The notes beneath the pieces were generated by a model. The model did no database searches. It had not been told where the DNA came from and saw only the letters and a list, made by a program, of their open reading frames with translations. A DNA stretch of 64,000 nt from Datisca glomerata (lineage: Eukaryota > Streptophyta > Magnoliopsida > Cucurbitales > Datiscaceae), in contig QANY01005406.1 of the NCBI GenBank assembly GCA_003255025.1, positions 452,215-516,214 of the forward strand, written 5' to 3'. Below, one piece after another: positions 48,904 to 59,772 of the stretch (positions are counted from its first letter, which is position 1; each line of letters opens with the position of its first letter). Made by a program: the position numbers and the translations under genes.

Positions 48904-49714
48904 ATTTCATATTTTTCTTTTGTCAGCTCCTAACTTGTTATCTTGCTTTATATGTATTCTAGACGTTATTCTGCTTCTCCATCAAGGTCGCGATCTCCCC
49001 GTCGTGGAAGAAGCCGAAGCCGAAGTAACAGTCGAGGCCGTGACTACAGGTTATTAGTCTTCTGTCTTTGATATTGCTTCTCCGTCTTTTGCATTTACAA
49101 GAGAAGATAATTATGAATATTTACATATTATATATCAATGCATGGTTCGATATATGATTAATCATAATGTTGGACTAAGGAACTCGTCATTGTGATGTGG
49201 GTTTATGTATAGAACAATTGAAAGTTATCTCTCGAGTAGTGGACCCAATTGAATGACTTTAACATGTGTCTTACTCACTTTACCTTCTTCGGTTTGTGTT
49301 CTTACCAGCCGATCAAGATCCCCAGTGAGGAGAGAGCGAAGCATAGAGCGTGAGGAGAGATCAAGGAGCCCCCGGTATAGGAGGAGCCCTGACCCAAGGG
49401 ATAGTCCAATTCCCTCTAAGACAAGAAATCGCAGCCCAAAGGTTGATGAAGGCAGCCCGCGGGATGGGGGTGGTGTTTCTCCTGCAAATGGTAGAATTGC
49501 TTCTCGAAAAGATGTGTCCGATGATAGTATCAGTCCTAGACAAAAGAGTAGAAGCCCTTCTGAATCTAATGGGCGGAAGCACAGAAGTCCTTCTGAATCT
49601 AATGGCCGTGGACGCAGCTACAGTCGCAGTCGTAGTCCTGAATATCAAAGCCCTGTTGATGTCGATGATGACAACCACCAGGTACGGAGAGGCAGGGGTG
49701 GGGAATCACCTTAA
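47521..49714 (+). CDS. RS2Z: SR splicing factor, RS2Z subfamily (RRM, two zinc knuckles, RS domain)
   Basis: Plant-specific serine/arginine-rich pre-mRNA splicing factor acting in nuclear speckles on splice-site choice. Six coding exons: 47521-47627, 48150-48189, 48330-48425, 48660-48847, 48963-49049, 49309-49714, total 924 nt, 307 aa. The RRM has RNP2 RLYVGHL (12-18) and an RNP1-like KRDYAFVDF across the exon 2/3 join. Two CCHC zinc knuckles follow: [14 protein letters not shown] (101-114) and [14 protein letters not shown] (123-136). The rest is an Arg/Ser region with RSRSP repeats and SP-rich C-terminal repeats. Two knuckles and this length set RS2Z (Arabidopsis RS2Z32/RS2Z33, near 290 aa) apart from one-knuckle RSZ proteins. 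Intron 1 is long (522 bp) and holds a gene-like block at 47870-48100. RS2Z genes are known to regulate their own splicing through a long intron. Confidence 0.95.
47870..48100 (+). promoter_or_regulatory. Putative regulatory (poison) exon region in RS2Z intron 1
   Basis: This part of intron 1 is less AT-rich than the intron around it and reads like exon sequence (for example GGTGGGCGGTGGCCTTGGTGG near 47950). It starts after a candidate acceptor context and is followed by GT donors. Every plus-strand frame meets a stop. Long introns of RS2Z genes are known to contain conserved, alternatively included segments with stop codons that feed nonsense-mediated decay. Assigning this block to that role is inference. 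Confidence 0.45.
48865..48901. repeat. CT microsatellite in RS2Z intron 4
   Basis: About 17 CT dinucleotides just after the donor of exon 4. It acts as an extended polypyrimidine stretch in a short (115-bp) intron and is a likely polymorphic marker. Confidence 0.9.
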
Positions 49715-50898
49715 TGCAGGCAGCAGCCCGCGGAAAGAAGTCTAAAGTTTATTTCATGCACAGCCTGTGTCAAGACTCAGTTATATCTCAAGTTTCTATG
49801 TGATGTGTATTATTTGCATGTTATCAGACTAAGAATCAAAGGATGAAGAGAACATTCATTTGAATGGATGGGTGTATGCTTTTGGAGTTTTCGGTATGAA
49901 GATTGGGATATTCTAGTTAATATTTACAGACTATTTTGCTTAAGTTAGATTGTCATCTATTGAAATTACAAGACTATACTGTGAAGACAGACATAGTGCA
50001 AGATTGGCTCTTATTACCAACAATGTCAGGGACTTGACTAAAAATTATGAATAGCTACAAGAAGTCACCTAAATTTGAGTAGTTACATCTAATGGTTAGG
50101 CTGGTTAGCTCAGTGGAAATTAAACTTCCCTATATTTCCCGAACAAGCTTATTTCCGAGATCGTTTTATCAGATTATAAAAAAATTATAAAAAGTTATAA
50201 GCTTTTCTATTCGGATCACTTGGAAATTTGAATCGTAGCAATCAAAACAACTGGGTGTAGTGCTCTGTTTCAATCGTCAGAACTCTTCTACCGGAAATAG
50301 TTCTTTTGAGATAATCACCAGACTCACCACCCGGGCCGTGTGTCACTACTAATAATATGAAAAAAGAAACTCTAATATAATTTATTATTCAATTTGATAG
50401 TTCCAATTATTAGTGGAGGGCAGACACTGAAATCTAATCCTCTATGAGGTGAATTAAAAATAGAATTTGCACTAGTACTATGAAAAAAACAAATTAAATT
50501 AAATTTAGCAATATGGAAAAATAAGTTAAATTTAAATTTATCCCTCAAACTTTGGAGCATTGTTATTATACTTATAAACTTTAAATGAACAATGCACTGA
50601 ACATTTAAAATAGGCAAAAAATTGAGCATTTATTTCTTATTTTTGACGTTTTTAAACTAATTTCTCGTTAGACGTACAATCAGTCACACGGAAACCCGTA
50701 ATCTTGTTCCATAATTTTTTACATTAAAAAAATGGGCGAAAAATAATATTATTTGATTAGTCTTGCAAGTTCACGTAAGAATATTATTCATTTAAAAGTT
50801 GGGTATAAGTTGAATTTAATTTTTTTTTTGTAAAAAAATCAGGTCGAATGGCGTAGTGATTGTATAGGGGAAGCGTAGTGCTAAACTTATCCAAGAAG
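49715..50898. other. RS2Z 3' UTR and intergenic DNA
   Basis: The first 250-300 bp are probably RS2Z 3' UTR. The rest is AT-rich without a gene. A tRNA A-box-like word (TGGTTAGCTCAGTGG) at 50103-50117 has no B box nearby. Confidence 0.45.
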
Positions 50899-51797
50899 AT
50901 GTATAAGGCAGTGGCTCTACCGCTGCCCTGCTTCACCACTGTGAGCTCTGCGGCTCGACGGCCTAAGCAGCAGAGAGCGAAGAATGAGGTTAGGACTAAA
51001 CAAAGCTGCAGCACGAATTCTGGATTCGGGAGCGAGAGAAATGAACCGTTGTGGGGGTGCGTTGAGGGCTGCGGTGCCTGTTGCAAGCTTGATAAGGGAC
51101 CTTCTTTTGCTTCCCCTGAAGAAATTTTCAGTGATCCTTCTGACATTGTGGTTCGTTTTACATCTCTAATTATCTCTCTCTAACTCTTTCTGTCTTTCTT
51201 CAAGTGTCGAGCAGTCGTCTTTGAAAACTTTACATTTGTTTATGGGGTGGACATGTCTTCTCTTCTCTGCATAAATTATTGGCATCGTTTTATGAATTTC
51301 AGCTTTACAATAGCTTGATAGGTCCAGATGGATGGTGTATTCATTACGAGAAGAGCACTCGTAAATGCTCTATTTATGCAGGTGAGCCTACAGCATTGCA
51401 ATAATGTTAAAATGGTGAGATTCTTTAATTTAAATCCAGCACGGTGATAATTTTCTCCTCTTATTCTTGTTCCCAGATCGTCCGTACTTTTGTCGTGTAG
51501 AGCCTGCTGTATTCAAGAATTTATATGGAATTGAGAAGAAGAAGTTCAACAAGGAGGCTTGCGGGTCTGTTCTTAACCTTTCATATCTTGTAAACTGAGA
51601 GCTATGAGACTTGTATCAAATTTCAAGTGAAAAGCAGCGTGGAGTATGGTGTTCTTAATCATACTGTAATAGGCTGACCAGTGATTACTCATCTTGCTCG
51701 CAGTTGTTGTAGGGACACTATAAAAGCTGTTTATGGTGCCAATTCTACGGAGTTGAATAACTTCAATAACTCGATTCGGAGCTCTGTTTCTTCTTAG
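50899..51797 (+). CDS. YkgJ-like cysteine-cluster protein (putative zinc/iron chelating)
   Basis: Four exons: 50899-51150, 51303-51381, 51477-51564, 51704-51797, 513 nt, 170 aa, all joins in frame. After a Ser/Arg-rich, acid-poor N terminus (residues 1-50), typical of a chloroplast transit peptide, comes the cluster WGCVEGCGACCKL (Cys 54, 58, 61, 62). Then GWCIHYEKSTRKCSIYADRP, FCRVEP and a late CCRDT. This order of cysteines matches the YkgJ / UPF0153 family, thought to bind Zn or an iron-sulfur centre; no reaction is established. The start is the first ATG in frame; the frame is open further upstream but lacks an ATG. It follows the RS2Z gene in the same direction with its own leader. Confidence 0.88.
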
Positions 51798-52848
51798 AAT
51801 GTCCGAAGTTAATGAATCTTCTTTTGTTCTTATTGGATTACATACAAGTAAGGGTTTTTGACTTTATCCTGTCCATAAATGATAAAATCATCAGACTCTC
51901 AGTGAATTTGTATATTCTCGCAAGTTGCAGAAACCAGCGCGCACGCTCATGAAAATCGTTGTTTCATATGGTTGTCATTGGCCTCATCTGAGTCTTCGGC
52001 CATGGGTGGGCATGCTTTGAAGCCTTCCCTGTAGCAGCTTTGTCTATATCACATGTACTATTATTTTTGTTTTACTTGCATTGTCAACATTCAGGCATAC
52101 CATAACTGAAGGTTAGAACCTGAAACTCTTTTTGTCACATTTACTAATTACTAAGCATCAAAGCTCAGCTTCTGTCCGATAATTTTTGTGATGCCAATAC
52201 ATCCTGACTACATTTTCAGAAATCTTTGCTATTATGTTGATAAAACTGGTCTATTTGGATTCATAAAATAGTTTGGTGGTATGATTCATGCACCTGCTTG
52301 TTCATATACTCACGAAAGGGTCTCAGCTTGATCTTTAAATTCGAAGAATTTTACTGCATCCTGCTAATTCCTCTATTATTTTCACCAAAGACATTGTTCT
52401 AAGAACCAAAATTGAGTTAGATTGCAACTGAGACTCCATGTATCGGAGAAGTGAATCTAGGACTCAGGCACGGAGTTCTTCTTTCCTCTGATGGACTTAG
52501 GCTCGGAGTTCTTCTTTTGGGTTACTGATAGAAATTGCATAAGATGCTCTGGCATCCAACTCAGTGATGCCTTCTTTTTTGCTGCTTTCTATCAATAAAG
52601 AGATTCTACTAAAGAAGGTTCTTTGAAATTTCAGGATCAGAATGGAATCTCCTATCAATTTGCAAAAGCTAAATCAGACTGACCAATAAAACTGATTCTC
52701 TCGGATTTTCAACTGTATATAATATATTCCACCTTCCCTTTGATCATATTTGCAGTAGCATGTGAGTTCAGAAGTAATCCTTGTAGCTCATATCCAAAAA
52801 AAAAGAGAGAAAAAACCCACAATAATCAGCAATTTGTTCATACCAGAA
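51798..52848. other. 3' UTR and intergenic DNA
   Basis: Downstream of the YkgJ-like gene. The second half may be the leader of the ORF pair that starts at 52849, but no splice or TATA signal is clear. No other gene is seen. Confidence 0.4.
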
Positions 52849-53449
52849 ATGAATGATGGGCATCAAAGTCAATTTGGAGATAATTACTATACTCTTTTAT
52901 CTTGTGAAGAACTATTTCCATCATATGCAAGAGGAAGTTTCTATACTAGTTTAGACCCCAATTTTCCTCTCCAGGAGGAACTCATCTCGTGTTCTGCTTC
53001 TCAGCCATTATGGACTGAAGAAGAGGTCGACACCATAAGCAGATATCACTATGATGGTAAACTAACAAGGAAAACTTCTGAAGATGAGCAGCTCATCCGT
53101 TACAGTAGCTGTGATGGATATCATTTGCAGAGACTTCTTCGGTCACTACGACATTCACCACAATGAAGATGACATCGGTTTCCAGAAGACACGGGATATC
53201 TTCCACGATGAGGAACAATTTTGTGATTATAATATCTATTGTGGAGATTTGGAGTATCAGACTGCCTCTGATTGCTGTGCATCCGGGTATGCTTCTTGGT
53301 TTGGGCTTGGAAATGAAGAACAATTGTATGACTACAGCAGGCAAGAGGGAAAACCTTCATATGATTACAATTCTGATGATATTGCAGTCTTTGAAAGTAT
53401 AATAGGTCACTGGCCGTGCTTGTTTAGGAGCCGAACTATCAGAGTATGA
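52849..53449 (+). pseudogene. Unknown acidic, Tyr-rich protein, apparently frameshifted
   Basis: Not a family I can name. The first frame runs from ATG at 52849 (MNDGHQSQFGDNYYTLLSCE) to a stop at 53166. The second, one base ahead, is open from before 53084 to 53449 and ends FRSRTIRV. Both have the same flavour: acidic, rich in Tyr, Ser and Asp, with phrases like LWTEEEVDTISRYHYDG in the first and GNEEQLYDYSRQEGKPSYDY in the second. The overlap at 53084-53166 and a plausible switch near 53130 suggest one protein of about 200 residues broken by a one-base change. An intron from the GTAAAC at 53057 to the AG at 53130 gives the wrong frame. A sequencing error, a real pseudogene or two chance frames all remain possible. 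Confidence 0.45.
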
Positions 53450-54048
53450 TAACTAATTAAGAAGCAAAACATCCGTTAGCTGCAAAATTGATTTCTCTTT
53501 TCTTTTTTTTTTTCATTTTTCAGACTGTATTTGGACCTTGAACGAAAAAATAATTTTGATCTACATTATTTGGTCTCCGGAAAATAATTTGAAGCAAGAA
53601 TATTATTAACCACCGTAATAAAAAATAATTTCCTCTTATTGCTTTCTTCTTTGAATTGTCTCTCTCTTAGGAATTTCTTAGATCCTAACATATCTGTGAC
53701 AACTGTTAGTTCTATCACCCTTGCTAATGCCTCACAATAACTATATAACATTCAGTTTCGGCCCTTTTTTCAATGAATTAATCTATTTCCAGTACAGAAG
53801 AAAAATAAAAACACTGGAGAACATCCAGTCTAATGCAGCTTTCGCATAAGCTTGCAAGCTTGTTAATGGAAGATCTCGAGCAGCAGAATATTGCTCATCA
53901 CCTCAAACAACACTGTAGTTTGACGAACTTTACATTTGACTACAACATAATATATCTTTCTATTCATTTTTCTAATCTTTCAATTCACATTAACAAAATT
54001 TATCCAAAATTATCTCCGTGTAAATGAAATGGCAACTAAGTTATCGTT
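53450..54048. other. Intergenic DNA between convergent genes
   Basis: AT-rich. Contains the 3' ends of the plus-strand ORF pair and of the minus-strand membrane-protein gene. No gene is recognised. Confidence 0.5.
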
Positions 54049-55810
54049 CTACATTGCCAACCCGAATTCATCTTCGATGTCGTCGCCATCTTCAAAAAGC
54101 TTTAGAAACCGAGCCTGATCTTGCTCCCTCTTTTTTTTCTGCCAATACTTGTACGCACCCAAAATTCCAAGAACAAATATAGTTGAAACCAGAGCACTGA
54201 CAATGATTATTACAGCAAGATGCACTCTCTTTCTTCCTCCATGTGAATCAGAGGTAGAATTTGAACCTAACATGACAAGATTAAGATATAACTATTTAAA
54301 AAACAGACATGTGGAACAGAGGACATAATTAGCATATCGATTGCATAAAAAGGGGCTCACCAGGGGATAGAGCTTTGCACTGTGGGCAAGTAAAGGTTGC
54401 ACTAAATTCCTTCTCTTTGAATCGAGTATATATCCCCGAAGGATCTGTAAAATCAGAAGGACAAAGCTCCCACTCATCAAATACATCGTCAGACTTGATG
54501 CTGTCCTCCTCATAGAACCCACATCGTTTGCATTTTTTGCTTGAAAACTCCGTTAGGGGCTGCAAGAACGAAGATAATGAACTCAACATCGAACTCCTCA
54601 ATGAACAATGTCATATATTAGTTGCCTAGGACCCAAGGAATGATTAAGCAACAAAAACTAGAGCAAATGAAGATATATTATTCTTACACTACAAGAATTA
54701 TTATTCTTACACCACAAAAATTCACTCTGGTTACCACAACATTTTCACGCACCATGTAGCTCATAGATTTCTGATAGAAGAATTTGATCAAGATGAGAGT
54801 GTACTAAATCAACATCATTATTAAGGCTTGTGCTAGCATCATCTTTTCATGAGTTCGTCCAGGGGCATAACAGAGTTTGAGGTTATAGAGTTGTTACTTG
54901 AGAGCTCATTATCAGAAAATAGGTTATAAAGTTGTTCCAGAAAACTGCAGCGTCTGCAGGGATACTTCTCCAGAAAAGAGGTTAGAAAGTTGTTACTTGA
55001 GAGCTCATTTTCACTGATACTTCTCGAAGAAAACTGCAGGGAAGGTATGAGTTGAACTCCAAATGAATCAGGTCAGGTAGTAGCGCTCTAGGTAACCGAC
55101 GCAATACAGTAAAAAAAAAAAGGTAAGCAGGCAGCATAATCTGTTAATTTTCTTGAATGGCACTCATTAAAATCCTAAATCATCCTTGACGCCCGACGAA
55201 ATAAACAATCTCAAATCTCAATCAACAAACACAGTGAGAAAATGTGTTCCAAATTAGGGCAAAAACAGGCAGCACAAACCTGCCAAGATTCTTCATCCTT
55301 GAAGCTGTACAAGACATTCTCCTTCTTCACATCCGGCAATGTCTTCTTGTTTTCTTCTTTACACTTAAAATAAACAGTTGGTTTGGATGGTAACCATTCA
55401 TGCGTTCTGTATAATTCGATTGAACTAAGTGTAACAGCCGCTGATAGTGTATACCCTATAAAAGTCACACTTTGCCTTTCAGAAACTCAGTCTTGAGAAC
55501 TTCCACGACGGAGTACCCAACTAATTTCATTTAGACTCTTCCAATAAATTAAATCACACACATATTAAAAATTAAAGTTCTTAAATCAACTCAACAATAA
55601 CAACCTGTGGAATTAAATCAAGTCCTCAAAACTATTCGTACATGTAAATATTTCGAGCTTTCTTTAAAACAACGACCACATAAAAAAAATAGAAAAACAA
55701 GATAGTTTGTTTGTCTCCCGAGAAAATTTACCTGGAAAGCAGCTCAGGAACACCCAGCAGACTAATGAAATAGCAGAAAATCTACAATCCCGCAGATACC
55801 GAATCGACAT
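54049..55810 (-). CDS. Type I single-pass membrane protein with paired CxxC motifs, function unknown
   Basis: Four exons: 55732-55810, 55280-55455, 54361-54559, 54049-54266, 672 nt, 223 aa, frame kept at each join. Residues 1-27 look like a signal peptide (MSIRYLRDCRF, then a hydrophobic run). The lumenal or extracellular part includes YTLSAAVTLSSIELYRTHEW, a Lys/Glu-rich middle, and two Cys pairs, KCKRCGFYEED and FTCPQCKALSPG. A hydrophobic segment at about 166-192 (VHLAVIIIVSALVSTIFVLG) is followed by a KYWQKKKR stop-transfer and an acidic tail ending DIEDEFGLAM. An in-frame ATG at 55879 would add 23 residues; I prefer 55810 because it places the signal peptide at the N terminus. I believe this is a conserved plant secretory-pathway membrane protein, but cannot name its function. 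Confidence 0.85.
54880..55060. repeat. Imperfect direct repeat in intron 2 of the membrane-protein gene
   Basis: The words GTTGTTACTTGAGAGCTCAT (about 54889 and 54992) and GAAAACTGCAG (about 54942 and 55030) recur in order, about 90-105 bp apart, so a segment of roughly 100 bp was duplicated and then diverged. Confidence 0.6.
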
Positions 55811-56305
55811 ACCGCGAATACTTTGTACAATTAAAACTCTTTGGCCGATTAAACCATACAAATTAGAAAAAACCAACAACGCGTGATCTAGAAGGTGAGC
55901 GAATAAAATCGATCAAAGGATCAGGGTAAAGCTCTACAATCCTCTAGTCATCGGCTCTGATACGACAAGCATGCGGTTTCGGTTTGACTTCGATTGATCA
56001 GAGAGCATCTATGCCTATGGCGGTTCTGAAAGTTTTCTTTGCGTGGGAGATTGAGAAAACGGAGCCGAGAAGGAACGGGGCAGACGACGGATGCTGGCGG
56101 TTTCGAAGCGTGTATTTGGATATGGTGTAGCGCCACTAGGACGATAGAGGCGTGTTGAAGTTGTAGATATGCGCCACCTCATCTGGAGCCCCACATTATT
56201 AGTTTATGGTAATTGCGTGTCATAATCTGGAAGTCTGTCGAGGAAAAATGCTATGTAACACGAGGATGTTTAAAAGGAAATTGTAGTAGATGATTTTTTT
56301 TGTTA
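55811..56305. promoter_or_regulatory. 5' flank of the membrane-protein gene
   Basis: Includes the likely leader (to about 56110, relatively GC-rich) and promoter, ending at the hAT element. No TATA box could be assigned with confidence. Confidence 0.4.
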
Positions 56306-56705
56306 AATAATATTATGAGTAAATACGGTTCGGTTAGTGATAAAAATTTGAATCGAACCAAACATTCGGTTCAGTTATATGTCGAATCGAACCAAATTAT
56401 GAAGGTTAGAAGAATCGAACTGAACTGTGAGTTTCAGTTCGGTCCGACAGTTTTGCGACACATGTTATTCAATTTTTTTAGCAAAAAAATCAACCTAAAA
56501 TAGTAAAATCTGAAACTTTCTCAACCAAAAATCTGAAAAATCACACAAATCTATAATAAAATCATCCTAAAAACTAACACAAAACTAATCAGTGTACAAA
56601 TAATATATTAGAAACTTTGAACTAATCATATTTAAGAACTACCTGAGAACAATATCAAACTCAGAACTAACAATCATGTAACTAAGAACTAACAAATGAA
56701 CTAAT

Positions 56706-57737
56706 TGTTGGAAAAAGCGGCGGAGACATGGTAGTTTTTAAAAATTTATTGAAAACAAATTTTTTTCGCTAAAAAAAATAAGTGCGACGCAATAGTTTTT
56801 AAAATAAAATTTTTTTATTGAAAACTCTTTCAATCATGGATACATCATATATTTATGTATTAAATCTAAGACATATATGAATATGAATCATATAACTCTT
56901 GTAGTCTATATCAAAAGTCCTAAAAAACCAACTATCTTGCGTTCTCATGAACAACGAACTTCGAGATCCACACCAAGATCTTCCAAACCAATCCTCAAAC
57001 GTACTAGGACGTGTGTGGATACATACAATAATCAAAAGACACTTTTTAATCTCTAGTGATATATTGAGAAAGATTAATTTTAGTGTGACAATCTTCTAAG
57101 AGAATACAAAGATTATTGTTTCAGCGTTTTTTATTAACCTTTTATAACAGAGAAAACTTTCGCCCATGATTGTGCGCTCAACACTTTGACCAACAGTTCT
57201 TAACTGATCCAACCAATACTAAGACTATTAGAATAATATCTATATACTATTTAGATAATGATATATCATATTTTTAGGGATAAACTTAAAATAATAGTTA
57301 ATTTCAAAATTACAATTCCAGTGAGACCCACTATAATTTGTGCATAACTGCAGTGGCACACGACACTACAGTTGGCGTGAGCTATCACAGTGCCTCACGG
57401 CACTACTGTAGTGCCACGTGGTACTACAATATTGTACCCCCGCTACTATAGTGCCACGTGGCACTAGAGTAGTTTATGTAAATCTTTGATTCTCAATCAG
57501 TGATTGACACGTGACAATTACTGCAAATTAAATATTTATTTTAATCAAATAAATATCTAGATATCAACTAATTCAAAAACAACATATTTGATTATCTCTA
57601 TCAATTAACTTATCTGTTAGTTCACAAATAACAGATTTAGTTGATTCAAATTATTATCGAATAATAATTTAAAATGATCTAATTTCACAAATTAGATATT
57701 ATACCTCACTTATCGATAATTAAAAAATTAATCGATA

Positions 57738-57779
<42 letters not shown>

Positions 57780-58914
57780 ATTTCTGAAATTTATATATAA
57801 ATAATTCAATTAATTAATTAATCACACATAATTATCTCGTAATTACGTACTTGCCCGAAAAAATATTTTTTTTGCAAGTTAATCCTTTTTTCATGTCATG
57901 AAATATTCACACTTTAATATGCGTAGTACAAAGGTGATTTGAGGATCATGAACCTATAATTTAAGCTCCAATAAACTAGATTATTAATCACTTTAATTAA
58001 ATAATTTTATTTATTATTTCTATTATTACTCCACTATAAATATGAAATTGTACTCTTAGAGATTATATGATATATTTACAGAGTATTCTCACGTAGTCCA
58101 TTGATATAATCATTTCACGTAGTTCTGTCCTCCTATTATTAGTTCGTAAATTAGAGATGGTCAAAATTACCGTTTTATCCTTCTAATTACTCCTTGATCC
58201 TCAAGTACCATTAATTCACTAGTAAATGACTAATTTATAATCGTATTATAAATTTATGCTCAATAATCATTCAGTTATAGAATTAACACTTAAGAGAATC
58301 GATATATGATCCGTTAGGATAGCTTGGATTCTCAATCTTGTAAGATCATGTTCATAGCTATCCATATTACTGAATCTTCAAAACAGAAGTCACTAGCTTG
58401 CTTTACAAATAAACTTTAACGAGTGAATCAAAAAATTCAGTACACATGTCTAGGAGTTCATGACTATTCAGGATTCAGACTGATTTATATATGCTCATCA
58501 GATTGATGTTTATTAGATATTTATGATAAACAGTACATTAATAAAGATACTAACTCACATCGGTCCTGTCATATATAATCTTGTTATATAAAGTGCATTC
58601 ACTAAGATGTCTTTCCACATCAATGACCCGGATCTAGATCACGTGCATTCATAATGCCTAGTGAATCATACTAGCAACCATTCATTAAAGATTTCATACG
58701 TTAATATGTTGCTGACATTTTTATTCATTATCTATGATCTTAATCCTTTCGTGTTAATACAAGATCATAATCTCATTAATAAATATGAAATTTTTGGATA
58801 TTTACATAAATTATTCAACAATAATTTAAAAAAAAAATTATAAGGAAAATGTAATTCCATTAAATTTCATATTAACGTGTTAATACACATGCTTTGAGGG
58901 CATCACCTCCAACA
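56706..58914. mobile_element. Solo LTR, family 2 (probably Copia), perfect target duplication
   Basis: Starts TGTTGGAAAAAGC (56706), ends CACCTCCAACA (58914), with TG...CA ends and TGTTGGA/TCCAACA inverted termini. CTAAT flanks both sides (56701-56705, 58915-58919). It is 2209 bp and non-coding. It contains a (AT)n run at 57744-57776 and several near-repeats of a CACTACAGTAGTGCCACGTGG-like word (57350-57475). The TGTTGGA end is usual for Copia LTRs, which is inference; the solo state is shown by the absence of any internal domain. Confidence 0.85.
57744..57777. repeat. AT microsatellite in solo LTR
   Basis: About 17 AT dinucleotides in the family 2 LTR. It could include the LTR TATA region but is too repetitive to tell. 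Confidence 0.85.
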
Positions 58915-59204
58915 CTAATCAGAACTAAGAACTAATTTCAACTAATTAGAACTAATAACTAACAAATAATTAAATCTAGGAACTAACAAATCGGAACAAA
59001 TTTAAATTAGAACTAAAGTTTAGGTTCACCAAAACTAAGAAATCATTTATCTGACATTGAAGAACTAGAGATGACACTTACCCTCGATGAAGGAGAAAGT
59101 CGAGGAAGGATAAGAGCCGAGGAATGAGATAGCTGAGCAAGTAGAACCCTAAGGCGATGACCAGAACTAGCAAATCAGGTTCACCAAAACTAAGAAATCA
59201 TTTA

Positions 59205-59300
59205 ACTGACTTGCAGAACCAGAGATGAACTTACCCTCGATGAAGGAGAAAGTCGAAGAAGGAGAAAGTCGAAGAAGGAGAAAGTCGAAGAAGGAGAGAG
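59205..59300. repeat. 18-bp tandem repeat GAAGGAGAAAGTCGAAGAAG
   Basis: About three tandem copies of an 18-bp unit (GAAGGAGAAAGTCGAAGA) inside the hAT element, with a further related copy of the neighbouring text at about 59020-59100. Confidence 0.7.
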
Positions 59301-59772
59301 CTGAGTAAGTAGAACCCTTAGACGATTATAAAGGAGAAGGAGGCGACGATTATAGAGGAGAGAAGGCGTCGACGATTATAGATGAGAGGGGAGAAAGCAT
59401 TGACGTTTACAGAGGAGAGGGGAGAAGGCGTCGTGATTAGGGTAGATGAGATGGAGATGAAAACGAAAGGGAAGTGGGGAAATGCAAATGAAACCTTACC
59501 CCTAAAAGTTTTTGGCTTATATATTAAGAGATTTCATCAAAACGCCATATAGAATGTAGTACTTGAAAATATACAAGGGGTATTAAAACAACATCGTTTT
59601 ATATTATAAGTTTCGGTTCAGTTTGATTCAAAAATATTAGTTTTTGAACCGAACCGAAGTTTCAGTTCGACAGAACTACAGAATCAAACCAAACCGCAGG
59701 GGCCTAGAGAACCGACTTAACTGGTCATTTTTTGTTCGGTTCGGGATAATTTTGAACACCCCTAAATAATAT

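Larger units (their letters stand above)
56314..59764. mobile_element. hAT-type element, non-autonomous, 3.45 kb with nested solo LTR
   Basis: The right end reads GAACACCCCTA (to 59764). The left end, TATGAGTAAATACGG at 56314, is a decayed version of the TAGGGGTAAA end seen at 40881. Both sides carry AATAATAT (56306-56313 and 59765-59772), a perfect 8-bp target duplication. Both terminal regions are rich in CGGTTC/GAACCG words (56325-56460, 59600-59755), like the smaller hAT copy. Without the nested LTR and its duplication it is about 1.24 kb. No transposase is seen. Confidence 0.85.

Noticed and set aside
50103..50117. tRNA gene or SINE at an A-box-like word
   Set aside because: No B box, cloverleaf or tail within the next 100 bp.
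53057..53130. Intron joining the two frames at 52849-53449
   Set aside because: GTAAAC at 53057 and ATTTGCAG at 53130 are plausible sites, but the join leads into the third frame, not the second open frame.
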